Assembly (NCBI GenBank): GCA_905216215.1
Contig: CAJMSZ010000002.1
Span: 1 to 64,000 of the forward strand
DNA: 64,000 bases
Origin: an uncultured bacterium
GTDB taxonomy: Bacteria; Bacillota; Clostridia; Lachnospirales; Lachnospiraceae
Direction: 5' to 3'
Under the pieces are notes generated by a model, which worked only from the letters and a program-made list of their open reading frames with translations, did no database searches and had not been told where the DNA came from. A program made the position numbers and the translations under genes. Below are positions 8,504 to 17,847 of the stretch, in pieces (positions within the stretch are counted from its first letter, which is position 1; each line of letters begins with the position of its first letter).

Positions 8504-10135
8504 TTACATCATACCCATTCCTGCACCGCCTGCTGGCATTGCCGGAGTTTCTTCTTTGATATTTGCAACAACCGATTCTGTAGTAAGGAGAGTTGAAGCT
8601 ACACTTGTAGCATTCTGAAGGGCGCTTCTTGTAACCTTTGCAGGATCAAGAATTCCTGCTTTAACCATATCTACATATTCTTCTGTATATGCATCAAAGC
8701 CGTGACCTTCTTCAGATTCTCTGACTTTATTAATAATAACTGCGCCTTCCAGTCCTGCATTAGCTGAGATATGGAAAAGAGGCGCTTCCAGAGCTTTCAA
8801 TACTACATTTGCACCAGTCTTTTCATCACCGCTCAAAGAATCAGCAAGTTTAGCAACTTCTTTCGATGCATGAATGTAAGCAGAACCACCACCGGAAACG
8901 ATTCCTTCTTCCACTGCTGCTCTTGTAGCTGCAAGAGCATCTTCCATACGAAGCTTTGCTTCTTTCATTTCTGTTTCTGTAGCAGCACCCACACGGATGA
9001 CAGCAACTCCACCTGCCAGTTTTGCAAGTCTTTCCTGAAGCTTTTCTCTGTCGAAATCAGAAGTTGTCTCTTCAATCATTGCCTTCAACTGTCCAACTCT
9101 TGCTGCAATGTTATCTTTATCTCCACAGCCATCTACGATAACTGTATTCTCTTTCTGAACTTTTACAGATTTTGCACGACCAAGCTGTTCCAGAGTTACA
9201 TCTCTAAGTTCAAGGCCAAGTTCTTCTGAAATTACCTGTCCACCTGTAAGAATTGCAATATCTTCCAGCATCGCTTTTCTTCTGTCACCATATCCAGGCG
9301 CTTTTACAGCAACTACATTGAAGGTTCCTCTTAATTTGTTTACAATCAGAGTGGTAAGCGCTTCTCCTTCGATGTCTTCTGCAATGATCAGAAGTCTTGC
9401 TCCTGACTGAACAATCTGTTCCAGTACCGGAAGAATATCCTGAATATTAGTAATCTTTTTATCTGTAATAAGGATGTATGGATTATCCAGATTTGCTTCC
9501 ATCTTTTCCATATCTGTGCACATATAAGCTGACAGATATCCACGGTCAAACTGCATACCTTCCACAAGGTCGAGTTCTGTCTTCATTGTCTTAGATTCTT
9601 CGATTGTAATAACGCCATCGTTAGAAACCTTTTCCATAGCGTCTGCTACCATTTCTCCGACCGCTTCATCACCGGCTGAAATAGCTGCAACCTTTGCAAT
9701 CTGGTCTCTGCCTGTAACATTGCTGCTCATTCTCTTGATTGCTTCTACTGCACAATCGGTTGCTTTCCTCATGCCTTTACGAAGTACAACTGGATTAGCG
9801 CCTGCTGCCAGGTTCTTCATTCCTTCATTTACCATAGCCTGTGCCAGAACGGTTGCTGTAGTTGTTCCATCTCCAGCTACATCATTTGTTTTAGAAGCAA
9901 CTTCACGGATAAGCTGTGCTCCCATGTTTTCAAATGGATCTTCCAGCTCGATTTCCTTTGCAATGGTAACACCATCATTCGTAATAAGTGGTGCCCCGAA
10001 TGATTTATCGAGAACAACGTTCCTTCCCTTTGGTCCAAGCGTTACTCTTACAGTATTGGCGAGCTGATTTACACCAGACTCTAATGCAGCTCTTGCGTCT
10101 GCTCCGAATTTAATTTCTTTTGCCATGTTTATCAC
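8504..10135 (-). CDS. groEL: Chaperonin GroEL (Hsp60)
   Basis: 543 residues; forms the double-ring folding chamber closed by GroES. Begins AKEIKFGADARAALESGVN, has the ATP site DGVTIAKEIELEDPFENMGA and DGTTTATVLAQ, and ends with the typical glycine-methionine tail GGAGMGMM. The annotated ATG gives MINMAKE; MAKE, three codons later (10126), is also possible and is closer to the family norm. It follows groES by 17 bases. Confidence 0.97.
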   Translation of the reverse strand: MINMAKEIKFGADARAALESGVNQLANTVRVTLGPKGRNVVLDKSFGAPLITNDGVTIAKEIELEDPFENMGAQLIREVASKTNDVAGDGTTTATVLAQAMVNEGMKNLAAGANPVVLRKGMRKATDCAVEAIKRMSSNVTGRDQIAKVAAISAGDEAVGEMVADAMEKVSNDGVITIEESKTMKTELDLVEGMQFDRGYLSAYMCTDMEKMEANLDNPYILITDKKITNIQDILPVLEQIVQSGARLLIIAEDIEGEALTTLIVNKLRGTFNVVAVKAPGYGDRRKAMLEDIAILTGGQVISEELGLELRDVTLEQLGRAKSVKVQKENTVIVDGCGDKDNIAARVGQLKAMIEETTSDFDREKLQERLAKLAGGVAVIRVGAATETEMKEAKLRMEDALAATRAAVEEGIVSGGGSAYIHASKEVAKLADSLSGDEKTGANVVLKALEAPLFHISANAGLEGAVIINKVRESEEGHGFDAYTEEYVDMVKAGILDPAKVTRSALQNATSVASTLLTTESVVANIKEETPAMPAGGAGMGMM

Positions 10136-10152
10136 CCCATCTGATTCATCTA

Positions 10153-10437
10153 CTATTTAATGATTGCTAAAATATCACTCTGTTTTACAATAATGTACTC
10201 TTCTTTATCTAATTCAACTTCTGTTCCTGCATACTTTGAGTAGATAACCTGATCTCCTACAGATACACTCATAGTTACTTCTTTTCCATCTATCACTCCA
10301 CCTGGACCTACTGCAACAACTTCAGCCTGCTGTGGTTTTTCTTTTGACTGTCCCGGAAGTACAATTCCCGACTTAGTAGTTTCTTCTGCTACTAACTGTT
10401 TTAATACAACTCTGTCACCTAATGGTTCTAATTTCAT
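10153..10437 (-). CDS. groES: Co-chaperonin GroES (Hsp10)
   Basis: 94 residues; heptameric lid for GroEL. Shows LEPLGDRVVLKQ at the N-terminus, the mobile loop EETTKSGIVLPG (18-29) and the C-terminal YIIVKQSDILAII. First gene of groESL, with a good Shine-Dalgarno sequence (AAGGAGG) and a CIRCE element in its leader. Confidence 0.97.
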   Translation of the reverse strand: MKLEPLGDRVVLKQLVAEETTKSGIVLPGQSKEKPQQAEVVAVGPGGVIDGKEVTMSVSVGDQVIYSKYAGTEVELDKEEYIIVKQSDILAIIK

Positions 10438-10464
10438 CGTAATTCCTCCTTAAAGTTCAATATA

Positions 10465-10491
10465 TTAGCACTCATTCTTTTTGAGTGCTAG
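10465..10491 (-). promoter_or_regulatory. CIRCE operator (HrcA binding site)
   Basis: TTAGCACTC-N9-GAGTGCTAG, matching the canonical CIRCE inverted repeat except for the last base. It lies between the promoter and groES. In Firmicutes HrcA binds here and represses until heat shock. hrcA itself is not in this window. Confidence 0.95.
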
Positions 10492-10505
10492 TAGCTGATA
10501 GATAT

Positions 10506-10534
10506 AAAATATCACTATGTATGGCATTTGTCAA
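10506..10534 (-). promoter_or_regulatory. groESL promoter
   Basis: Minus strand TTGACA (10534-10529), 17-base spacer, TATTTT (10511-10506), immediately upstream of CIRCE. Confidence 0.75.
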
Positions 10535-10556
10535 CACGACTTTTTTTATTTTATAA

Positions 10557-10862
10557 TTACTTTATATTTCTTTCATAAAATCCATTTAAGACCTGAAAAA
10601 CTATAATTTTACCTGCATGATTTCCATATCGGTCTACAATTTTTCCCACACACTGGACTTCACCTGTCAGAGTTTCCATTCTGCACTCATAAATTGCATC
10701 TAAAGAAATGCCAGTCATCTGCCCGGTTTCCATCAGCAAATGAATCTGCTCCGTCTCCTTCTGATATTCAATTACTGTACATTTATACAGGGTAGTGTCT
10801 AATTCCATTCCTTCTTTCAGACACTTTTCCATTACAATCGCTGCTTTATCTCCATCGTACAT
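10557..10862 (-). CDS. Small conserved-looking protein of unknown function
   Basis: 101 residues, soluble and mostly beta, with VGKIVDRYGNHAGKIIVFQV at the C-terminal end. The overall pattern (short N-terminal helix, then beta strands with a turn near DLDAIYEC-type residues) is compatible with a PilZ-like barrel, but the RxxxR and D/NxSxxG c-di-GMP motifs are not visible, so I do not assign it. It lies downstream of codY behind a terminator-like hairpin and upstream of the groES promoter. Confidence 0.7.
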   Translation of the reverse strand: MYDGDKAAIVMEKCLKEGMELDTTLYKCTVIEYQKETEQIHLLMETGQMTGISLDAIYECRMETLTGEVQCVGKIVDRYGNHAGKIIVFQVLNGFYERNIK

Positions 10863-10928
10863 ACTGTTCCGACTCCCTTCTATTTTTTCTTCTATTTTTT
10901 GAATTGTATACAGTTATTTCACACACAT

Positions 10929-10963
10929 GGAAAACAAGGGCATCAGATGCTTTCTGATACCCT
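10929..10963 (-). terminator. Terminator of codY
   Basis: Minus strand AAGGGTATCAGA and TCTGATGCCCTT form a stem with a short loop followed by GTTTT. The plus strand also carries a T-rich tail. Confidence 0.75.
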
Positions 10964-10986
10964 TTTCTTTTGTTGCTTATTCCGTT

Positions 10987-11769
10987 TTATTTCATTTTTT
11001 CTTTTTTGATTTTTTCCAGTTCTTTGAACACGTAATCATTTACAACCTTAATATATGTTCCCTTCATACCAGATGAGCGGGATTCAATCACTCCCGCACT
11101 TTCAAACTTGCGAAGTGCATTTACAATAACCGAACGGGTAATTCCGACCCGGTCTGCAATCTTACTTGCCACAAGAATACCTTCCATACCATCCAGTTCA
11201 TCAAATATATGGACAATTGCTTCCAATTCAGAAAAAGAAAGTGTGCTGATCGCAGACTGTACAATCTGCTCTTTTCTTGTCTCTTCTGCATTTTCTTCAT
11301 TGACTGAGCGGAGCATCTCAAGGCCCACCACTGTGGTTCCGTACTCACTCAGAATAATATCATCAATCTCATAATCCTTATCCTTCTTGTAAAGGAACAG
11401 AGTACCGAGTCTTTCCCCGGCAATGTCAATCGGCGCAGTAATAGCCTGATAACCTTCTACAATCTCAGGCGTAAATCCCAAAGTCTCCAGATTTACATTC
11501 TCTCTTGTAGAAAGTATGTTCAGAAGACGCTCATTCAGCATCTCATCAATATGTCCACCAACTTCTCCACCAAGTAATTCTTTAATCTCAGCAAAACCAG
11601 GATATGCGCTTGCACCCAATACCTTTCCTTTCTTGCTGATTACTAAAACATTTGAAAGCAAAATCTCTGTAAGCACTTTACAGATATCGTTGAAAACAAC
11701 TTTGCTTGAGCTGTTATTGTGGAGTAACTTATTAATTTTTCTTGTCTTGTCTAATAACTGTACACTCAT
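10987..11769 (-). CDS. codY: Global nutrient regulator CodY
   Basis: 260 residues from the ATG that follows GGAGG by five bases; an upstream in-frame start (11784) lacks a better ribosome site. The N-terminal GAF domain senses Ile/Leu/Val (and GTP in some species). The C-terminal winged helix contains ASKIADRVGITRSVIVNALRKF at about 203-224. CodY represses amino acid biosynthesis and transport when nutrients are plentiful, so the two ilv clusters in this window are plausible targets. A candidate CodY box overlaps its own promoter. Confidence 0.96.
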   Translation of the reverse strand: MSVQLLDKTRKINKLLHNNSSSKVVFNDICKVLTEILLSNVLVISKKGKVLGASAYPGFAEIKELLGGEVGGHIDEMLNERLLNILSTRENVNLETLGFTPEIVEGYQAITAPIDIAGERLGTLFLYKKDKDYEIDDIILSEYGTTVVGLEMLRSVNEENAEETRKEQIVQSAISTLSFSELEAIVHIFDELDGMEGILVASKIADRVGITRSVIVNALRKFESAGVIESRSSGMKGTYIKVVNDYVFKELEKIKKEKMK

Positions 11770-11842
11770 TTTTACCTCCATCACATTTCGAAAAAACTAT
11801 TGTCCCAATAATCCGAACAACTGCAAAAATATGAACAAGGTA

Positions 11843-11871
11843 AGTTTATCATACAATTTTAGATAATTCAA
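11843..11871 (-). promoter_or_regulatory. codY promoter with embedded CodY-like box
   Basis: Minus strand TTGAAT (11871-11866), 17-base spacer, TAAACT (11848-11843). The segment AATTATCTAAAATTG at 11868-11854 matches the CodY consensus AATTTTCWGAAAATT at 11 of 15 positions and covers the -35/spacer, suggesting autoregulation. Confidence 0.5.
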
Positions 11872-11906
11872 TGAATTTTTTTAATTTACTTATATTTTCG
11901 AATAAT

Positions 11907-13970
11907 TTATTTTTTTACATATCCACATGTTTCTTTGCTGCAAACCAGTTTATTTCCTTTTTCTACCATATAGCTTCCGCATTTTGGACATTTCTCTGTA
12001 CTTGGTTTCTGCCATGACATGAAATCGCATTCTGGGTTATTCTCACAGCCATAGTATCTTCGTCCCTTTTTCGTCTTTCTGTACACGACTTCTTTTCCAC
12101 ATTTCGGACATGGAACTCCCACTTTTTCCAGATATGGCTTTGTATTCTTGCATTCTGGAAATCCCGGACATGCCAGGAATTTACCATGAGGACCATATTT
12201 GATAACCATATTACGTCCACACTCTTCGCAGACAACATCCGTTACTTCGTCTTCTATTTTTACAGCTTCCAGTTCCTTTTCTGCCTTTTCCACTGCTTCT
12301 TCCAAATCTGGATAGAAATTTCTGATAACTGTTTTCCAGTCTACCTTTCCTTCTGCCACACAGTCAAGTAGTCCTTCCATGTTTGCGGTAAAATTCACAT
12401 CTACAATGCTCTCAAAGGACTGCTTCATCATATTATTGACTACTTCTCCTAATTCTGTAAGATACAGGTTCTTATTTTCCTTTGACACATAGCGTCTTGC
12501 GATAATAGTAGAAATGGTTGGTGCATAGGTACTTGGACGTCCAATTCCAAGTTCTTCCAGCGTCTTAACCAAAGCAGCTTCCGTATAATGTGCTGGTGGT
12601 TTTGTAAAATGCTGCTGATAATCAAAGGATTCTTTTTCCAGAACAGAAGCGGTATCCAGACTTTTCACCAGTACATTTGCCTTTTCCTTTTCTTCATCCG
12701 CATCCACATATACCTGGCGGAAGCCTTCAAATATAACCTTGGAAGCAGCTACATGGAAACGATAATCCCCTGCTCCGATTTTAACGGAAGTAGTCTCGTA
12801 TTTTGCAGCCTGCATTCTGCTGGCAACAAAACGCTTCCAGATAAGCTGATACAGGCGGAACTGATCCCGGCTCAGGGAATCTTTGATAGAAGACGGTGTT
12901 CTCGTTACATCAGACGGACGAATCGCTTCATGGGCATCCTGAATATTTTTTCCATCTGTTTTCGGCTTCGGCTGGCCTTCTCCTACATATTCCTCCCCGT
13001 AAGTCTTTCCGATATATTCTCTTACCGACTGATCTGCCTCATCGGAAATACGGGTAGAATCCGTACGAAGGTAGGTAATAAGACCAACGGTTCCATTTCC
13101 CTTAATGTCCACTCCTTCATAAAGCTGCTGGGCAATCCGCATGGTCTTGGAGGTAGCAAAATTGAGTGCCTTAGAAGCCTCCTGCTGCAGGGTACTGGTG
13201 GTAAACGGAAGAGGCGCTTTTCTCGTCCGTTGTCCACGTTTTACGTCTATTACCTCATAAGATGCACCATCTAAATTTTTCAAAATTTCCTGCATCTCAT
13301 TTTCATTGTGAATCGTAATCTTCTCATCTTTTAATCCGTCAAATCTGGCTGTCAGAAGCTTTTTCTCGCCCTCTACCCGGAGATTCACGTCAAAAGACCA
13401 GTACTCCTCCGGAATGAATGCATTAATCTCTTCTTCTCTGTCTGCTATAATACGGAGTGCTACCGACTGAACTCGTCCTGCACTTAAGCCTCTTTTCACT
13501 TTTTTCCAGAGCAATGGACTAATCTTATATCCCACAATACGATCCAGAATTCTTCTTGCCTGCTGTGCATTCACCAGGTTCATGTCAATCTCTCTGGCAT
13601 TTTTCAGAGATGCCTTCACCGCACTTTTTGTAATTTCATTAAAACTGATTCGATAAGCCTTCTTGTCCTCCAGCTTAAGTGCCTGCATCAAATGCCAGGA
13701 AATCGCTTCCCCCTCACGGTCAGGGTCAGTTGCCAGATAAACCTTGTCTGCTTTCTTTACTTCCTTACGCAGACTGGCAAGAAGTTCCCCCTTTCCTCGA
13801 ATGGTAATATATTTCGGTTCATAATCATTTTCCGGATCGATCCCCAACTGACTTTTCGGTAAATCCCGCACATGTCCCTGAGATGCAATGACCGTATAAT
13901 TGCTTCCAAGAAACTTCTTCACAGTCTTCACCTTCGTTGGTGATTCTACGATTACCAGATAGTGTGCCAT
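11907..13970 (-). CDS. topA: DNA topoisomerase I
   Basis: 687 residues; relaxes negative supercoils by a type IA mechanism. TOPRIM domain at the N-terminus (VIVESPTKVKTVKKFLG; acidic DPDREGEAISWHL near 65), active-site tyrosine in GLITYLRTDSTRIS near residue 300, then three C-terminal zinc ribbons with CxxC pairs (about residues 580-687). Normal length for Firmicutes. It lies in the conserved order comM-dprA-topA-codY and has its own promoter. Confidence 0.97.
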   Translation of the reverse strand: MAHYLVIVESPTKVKTVKKFLGSNYTVIASQGHVRDLPKSQLGIDPENDYEPKYITIRGKGELLASLRKEVKKADKVYLATDPDREGEAISWHLMQALKLEDKKAYRISFNEITKSAVKASLKNAREIDMNLVNAQQARRILDRIVGYKISPLLWKKVKRGLSAGRVQSVALRIIADREEEINAFIPEEYWSFDVNLRVEGEKKLLTARFDGLKDEKITIHNENEMQEILKNLDGASYEVIDVKRGQRTRKAPLPFTTSTLQQEASKALNFATSKTMRIAQQLYEGVDIKGNGTVGLITYLRTDSTRISDEADQSVREYIGKTYGEEYVGEGQPKPKTDGKNIQDAHEAIRPSDVTRTPSSIKDSLSRDQFRLYQLIWKRFVASRMQAAKYETTSVKIGAGDYRFHVAASKVIFEGFRQVYVDADEEKEKANVLVKSLDTASVLEKESFDYQQHFTKPPAHYTEAALVKTLEELGIGRPSTYAPTISTIIARRYVSKENKNLYLTELGEVVNNMMKQSFESIVDVNFTANMEGLLDCVAEGKVDWKTVIRNFYPDLEEAVEKAEKELEAVKIEDEVTDVVCEECGRNMVIKYGPHGKFLACPGFPECKNTKPYLEKVGVPCPKCGKEVVYRKTKKGRRYYGCENNPECDFMSWQKPSTEKCPKCGSYMVEKGNKLVCSKETCGYVKK

Positions 13971-14061
13971 GTTCCTTCCTCCATCAAATATTCTCTATTT
14001 TTATATAAATCCTTTTTCTTCTCTTCACACAGGTCGCTTCTTTTTTGAACAGAACGACTAA

Positions 14062-14090
14062 ACTATACAATATATTTTTGTTTCTTTCAA
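14062..14090 (-). promoter_or_regulatory. topA promoter
   Basis: Minus strand TTGAAA (14090-14085), 17-base spacer, TATAGT (14067-14062), about 90 bases before the ATG. Confidence 0.6.
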
Positions 14091-14157
14091 GCACTTTTTT
14101 ATTTTGTCTATCTTTTTTCGTATTTTTTATTTTCAGGTTCAAAATGCGTACACAATT

Positions 14158-14222
14158 CAAAAAATAAGGGAAATCCAAATCTTAAATGCCTTATCTCATA
14201 CTCAATATATGGGTTTTTTCCC
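14158..14222 (-). terminator. Possible terminator of comM-dprA
   Basis: Minus strand GGGAAA pairs with TTTCCC over a long loop and is followed by TTATTTTTT, 16 bases past the dprA stop. The stem is short, so this is tentative. Confidence 0.35.
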
Positions 14223-14237
14223 GACTCATACATCTAA

Positions 14238-15353
14238 TTATCTATTTCGTACAAAATAATCTTTCGATACTTCCTTTACAATTCCACGTAGTACCAGCGA
14301 AACCAGGATTCCGGCCAGTTCCTGTGGAAGGAACCCCGTTTTCTGTAGCAATTCTTCTCTGCTTTTCGGAGTATAATCCAAATAATGATATAAAATCTTT
14401 TCTCTTTCCTTTAGCAGGCAGCAATTGTTCTTTTCTTCCTGTAATACGATTTGCTTTTGAGCTGCATATAAATGTAATTCTTCCAGCAAATCTTCCTCAT
14501 CTATCAAAATCCCGGCTCCTTGTCGTATCAATTGGTGACAGCCTCTGCTTAAACAACTGTCGATATTTCCGGGGAGTGCATAGACATCCTTTCCTTGCTC
14601 CAATGCCATATCAGCAGTAATCAGCGAACCGCTCTTCTCTTTCGCCTCCATTACCAGAACCACATCCGCGAGACCGCTTAAAATCCGGTTACGTGCAGGA
14701 AAGTTCGAAGCATATGGTACGGTTCCAGGTGAATATTCGCTGAGTAGTCCTCCTCTCATCTGCAAATCTCTGTAAAGTCCAAGATGTTCTCTAGGATAAC
14801 AGACATCCACCCCACAGCCGAGCACTGCGAAGGTGTCTCCATTCACATTTAACGCGCCTCGATGAGCCGCACCATCCACCCCTCTTGCCATCCCACTAAT
14901 AATCTGAACGCCACATTCCGCCAGTTTTTCTGCAAAACGAAGGGTCATCACTTCACCATAATGACTACAATTTCTTGCGCCCACAATAGCAACAGACAGC
15001 ACTTCTTCTTTGGGCAATTTTCCTTTTACCATAAGTCCGAAAGGCATCCCCTTTCGCTCCTTAAGTCTTTTCGGATATTCCTGCTCAAAGATAGTCACAA
15101 TACGGATTCCCTGTTCGACCAGTCTTTCATATTCTTCTTTCCAGTTTTTTGTTTTCCGACTCTCTTTGATATTTTTTATCTCATCTTCCGTCAGCCATTT
15201 TTCGGTATTTATTTTCTTCAGAATTTCTTCTATATAAAAGAAATCTTTCCCTGTCAGTCCCCGTTCTCCCAGAAAAATCCTTTTTCGATTGGGCACCTCA
15301 CGAAGGCAGAACCACCAATAATCGTACCATTTTTCTTTCATTTCGTTTACCAT
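14238..15353 (-). CDS. dprA: DNA processing protein DprA/Smf
   Basis: 371 residues from the ATG four bases behind the comM stop; other starts at 15341 and further upstream inside comM are possible. DprA loads RecA on incoming single-stranded DNA during transformation. The Rossmann-like core shows VAIVGARNCSHYGE and SGMARGVDGAAHRGAL, and the C-terminal winged helix is present (about 320-371). Coupled to comM upstream. It also occurs in species not known to be naturally competent. Confidence 0.93.
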   Translation of the reverse strand: MVNEMKEKWYDYWWFCLREVPNRKRIFLGERGLTGKDFFYIEEILKKINTEKWLTEDEIKNIKESRKTKNWKEEYERLVEQGIRIVTIFEQEYPKRLKERKGMPFGLMVKGKLPKEEVLSVAIVGARNCSHYGEVMTLRFAEKLAECGVQIISGMARGVDGAAHRGALNVNGDTFAVLGCGVDVCYPREHLGLYRDLQMRGGLLSEYSPGTVPYASNFPARNRILSGLADVVLVMEAKEKSGSLITADMALEQGKDVYALPGNIDSCLSRGCHQLIRQGAGILIDEEDLLEELHLYAAQKQIVLQEEKNNCCLLKEREKILYHYLDYTPKSREELLQKTGFLPQELAGILVSLVLRGIVKEVSKDYFVRNR

Positions 15354-15357
15354 CCTG

Positions 15358-16881
15358 TTACGCACCCCAATACTTTTCATCAATCATGCGGTATCCGATT
15401 GCCTCTCCAATATGTGCCTCATTAATTTTCTCCGCCCCGTCCAAATCCGCTATGGTTCTTGCCACCTTTAAAATCTTGTGATAACTTCTGGCTGTTAAAT
15501 GCATAGTCTCATATGCCCGATGCATCATGCGCTCTCCGGTTACGTTCAGTTCACAATATTTCTTCAAATCCTCCTGCTTCATCTGCGCATTTGTCTTTCT
15601 ATCCAGTCCGCAGAATCTTTCCTGCTGCCGTCTTCTTGCCATGGTTACCAGTTTCCGCATTTGTTCCGATGTTGTCCCCATCTTTTGTCTGGTCAAATCT
15701 TCATATTTAACCTTGGGTGCCTCCACACAAAGATCCATTCTGTCTAAAAGGGGACGGCTGATTTTCCCTATATATCCCCGAATCTGGGCAGGACTACACT
15801 GACACTCTCGCCCTGGATAATTTCCGCATGCACAAGGATTTGTAGCCCCGATCAGCATAAAATCTGCCGGAAATACATATGCTCCATGTCCTCTCACAAT
15901 ACGCACACACTTTTCTTCCAGGGGCTGTCTTAATCCCTCTAATACAGACTTTCGAAATTCTGCAAGTTCATCCAGGAACAGTACCCCTCCATGCGCCAGT
16001 GTGATTTCACCTGGTCTTGGATAGCTGCCTCCGCCAAGAAGGGCTGCTCTGGTAATGGTATGGTGTATCTCCCGAAAAGGTCTTTTGGTGATCAACGGAT
16101 TGTCTTTTTTCAATTGTCCCACTGCACTATATATTTTGGTAAGCTCCATGCTCTCTTCCCATGTAAGTTCCGGTAAAATCGTAGGAATCCGTTTTGCCAT
16201 CATGGTTTTTCCTGCCCCCGGCGGGCCAATATATAACAGATTATGATTCCCTGCAACTGCCACCAAAGTTGCTCTTTTTACACTTTCCTGTCCCTGAATT
16301 TCTCCATAATCCACATCCATTTCTGCAAAGTCTGTTTCTATCGTTCCCTCATCAGAAATCATTCTTTCTTTTCCTTTGACCCATTCACATACCTGGGTCA
16401 AATGTGTCAGTCCCACAGTCTGAATCTCATGGTTTAATTTTCCCTCTCTCTCATTTTCCCTGGGTAATACAACATATTTCAAACCTTGTTTTTTTGCCGC
16501 ATAGGTCACGGACAGAATTCCGTCTACCGGTCTGATTCCTCCATTTAGTCCCAGTTCTCCGATAAAAAGAGTTTCTTTCAATCGTTCCACAGGTATCACC
16601 CCAAGAGCTGCAAGAATTGCAATTGCAATGGGAAGGTCAAATGCGGTTCCTCTCTTCCGCACATTAGCCGGGGACAGGTTGACCACAATCCGCTTTGGCG
16701 GAATCATGTACCCTGCATTTCGAATGGCTGTCCGCACCCGTTCCGAGGCTTCTTTTACCTCTGACGAGAGATAGCCCACCATCAAAAACACTGGCAAACC
16801 ATTGCTCACATCGGCCTCTACGCGCACCATTTCCGTCTGAAGGCCCTGGGAAGCCACCGTTTTTACAGTAAAATAACTCAT
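15358..16881 (-). CDS. comM: YifB/ComM-family Mg chelatase-like AAA+ helicase
   Basis: 507 residues from ATG with GGAG seven bases upstream; the reading frame extends nine codons further but has no ribosome site there. N-terminal Lon-protease-like domain (ending near VNLSPANVRKRGTAFDLPIA), Walker A GPPGAGKTMMAKRIP near 220, Walker B GGVLFLDELAEF, and C-terminal Mg-chelatase domain. ComM is a hexameric branch-migration helicase in transformation. Next to dprA. Confidence 0.93.
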   Translation of the reverse strand: MSYFTVKTVASQGLQTEMVRVEADVSNGLPVFLMVGYLSSEVKEASERVRTAIRNAGYMIPPKRIVVNLSPANVRKRGTAFDLPIAIAILAALGVIPVERLKETLFIGELGLNGGIRPVDGILSVTYAAKKQGLKYVVLPRENEREGKLNHEIQTVGLTHLTQVCEWVKGKERMISDEGTIETDFAEMDVDYGEIQGQESVKRATLVAVAGNHNLLYIGPPGAGKTMMAKRIPTILPELTWEESMELTKIYSAVGQLKKDNPLITKRPFREIHHTITRAALLGGGSYPRPGEITLAHGGVLFLDELAEFRKSVLEGLRQPLEEKCVRIVRGHGAYVFPADFMLIGATNPCACGNYPGRECQCSPAQIRGYIGKISRPLLDRMDLCVEAPKVKYEDLTRQKMGTTSEQMRKLVTMARRRQQERFCGLDRKTNAQMKQEDLKKYCELNVTGERMMHRAYETMHLTARSYHKILKVARTIADLDGAEKINEAHIGEAIGYRMIDEKYWGA

Positions 16882-17102
16882 AATCTTTCTCCTTTGACTT
16901 TTCCGCAAAAGTTCAGATTATACTCCATGCAATATAATATCATTTTCAATTTTTCGTGATAAATTTGATGATTTATCTGTTCGATTAGCTAAAAGAAAAC
17001 CGAATCTTTTAGAACATTAGAAGATATTCTTTATCATAGACGTACAGACTTCATTTGTCAATGACTCTTTCATTTGTAAATACATCTTTCATGTGGAAAA
17101 GC

Positions 17103-17130
17103 ACAATTTTTTCTTTTCCCACATACAGTA
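17103..17130 (+). promoter_or_regulatory. Candidate mother-cell (sigma-E/sigma-K type) promoter of sigK
   Basis: AC (17103-17104), 17-base spacer, CATACAGTA (17122-17130). This matches the sigma-K -10 pattern CATAnnnTA and the sigma-E -10 pattern CATACAnT. It is 28 bases before the proposed TTG start. No vegetative promoter was recognised here. Confidence 0.5.
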
Positions 17131-17157
17131 TATTAATTTCATTCTGAGGTGTTTCCC

Positions 17158-17781
17158 TTGAAATCATTTCCTCCGCCTCTTACTGCGGAAGAAGAACGTT
17201 ATTATATGCAGCAATATACTCTTGGGAGTCTGGAGGCCAGAAACATTCTGATTGAACGAAACCTCCGTCTTGTTACCCATATTATAAAAAAATATCAACA
17301 TTTAGAAGAAGAACCGGAGGATTTAATCTCCATCGGAACCATCGGATTAATCAAAGCCATTACAACCTTTAATTCCGGAAAAAACACTCGTCTTGCCACA
17401 TATGCCTGCCGCTGTATTGAAAACGAAATTCTCATGATGCTCCGCACAAAGAAGAAGACCAACAGAGAAACCTCCCTTTATGAACCCATCGGTACGGATC
17501 GGGAGGGAAATGAGATTCAGCTCTATGATATTATAGAATCTGAAGCAGAAGATGCTTTTACCACGCTTCAGCGCAAAGAAAACAATAATCGGTTATATCT
17601 CACCATGAAGCAGGTCCTTTCCCCCAGAGAACAACAAGTATTAAAAATGAGATATGGACTCTGCGGTCAGCAATCTTATACGCAGAAAGAAATCGCCCAA
17701 AAGCTGGGAATTTCCCGTTCTTATGTTTCCCGCATTGAAAAAAAGGCCATCGAAAAACTCCGGCCTTTTCTTCTCATGTAA
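17158..17781 (+). CDS. sigK: RNA polymerase sigma-K factor, without pro-sequence
   Basis: About 207 residues from TTG preceded by GAGGTG at six bases; a GTG at 17149 overlaps that ribosome site and is less likely. Region 2 (ARNILIERNLRLVTHIIKKY, then EDLISIGTIGLIKAI) and region 4 helix-turn-helix (KEIAQKLGISRSYVSRIEKKAIEKL) closely follow SigK. The protein begins FPPPLTAEEE, where mature Bacillus SigK begins, so there is no inhibitory pro-peptide, and the gene is not split by a skin element. It directs late mother-cell (coat, lysis) genes in sporulation. Confidence 0.9.
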   Translation: MKSFPPPLTAEEERYYMQQYTLGSLEARNILIERNLRLVTHIIKKYQHLEEEPEDLISIGTIGLIKAITTFNSGKNTRLATYACRCIENEILMMLRTKKKTNRETSLYEPIGTDREGNEIQLYDIIESEAEDAFTTLQRKENNNRLYLTMKQVLSPREQQVLKMRYGLCGQQSYTQKEIAQKLGISRSYVSRIEKKAIEKLRPFLLM

Positions 17782-17813
17782 ATCAAGCATACTGACTTCT
17801 GCGGATATTCACT

Positions 17814-17847
17814 TTGTAAAAAGGAGGACTTTCGTCCTCCTTACAAA
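17814..17847 (-). terminator. Terminator of trhP, facing sigK
   Basis: AAGGAGGAC-TTTC-GTCCTCCTT perfect stem; on the minus strand it is followed by TTTTTAC. It lies in the convergent gap between sigK and trhP and may serve both. Confidence 0.75.

Noticed and set aside
8771..9229. Long plus-strand open frame inside groEL
   Set aside because: It is the antisense shadow of a highly conserved gene and shows no ribosome site or family motifs.
12588..13274. 228-codon plus-strand open frame inside topA
   Set aside because: Antisense shadow of topA; no supporting signal.
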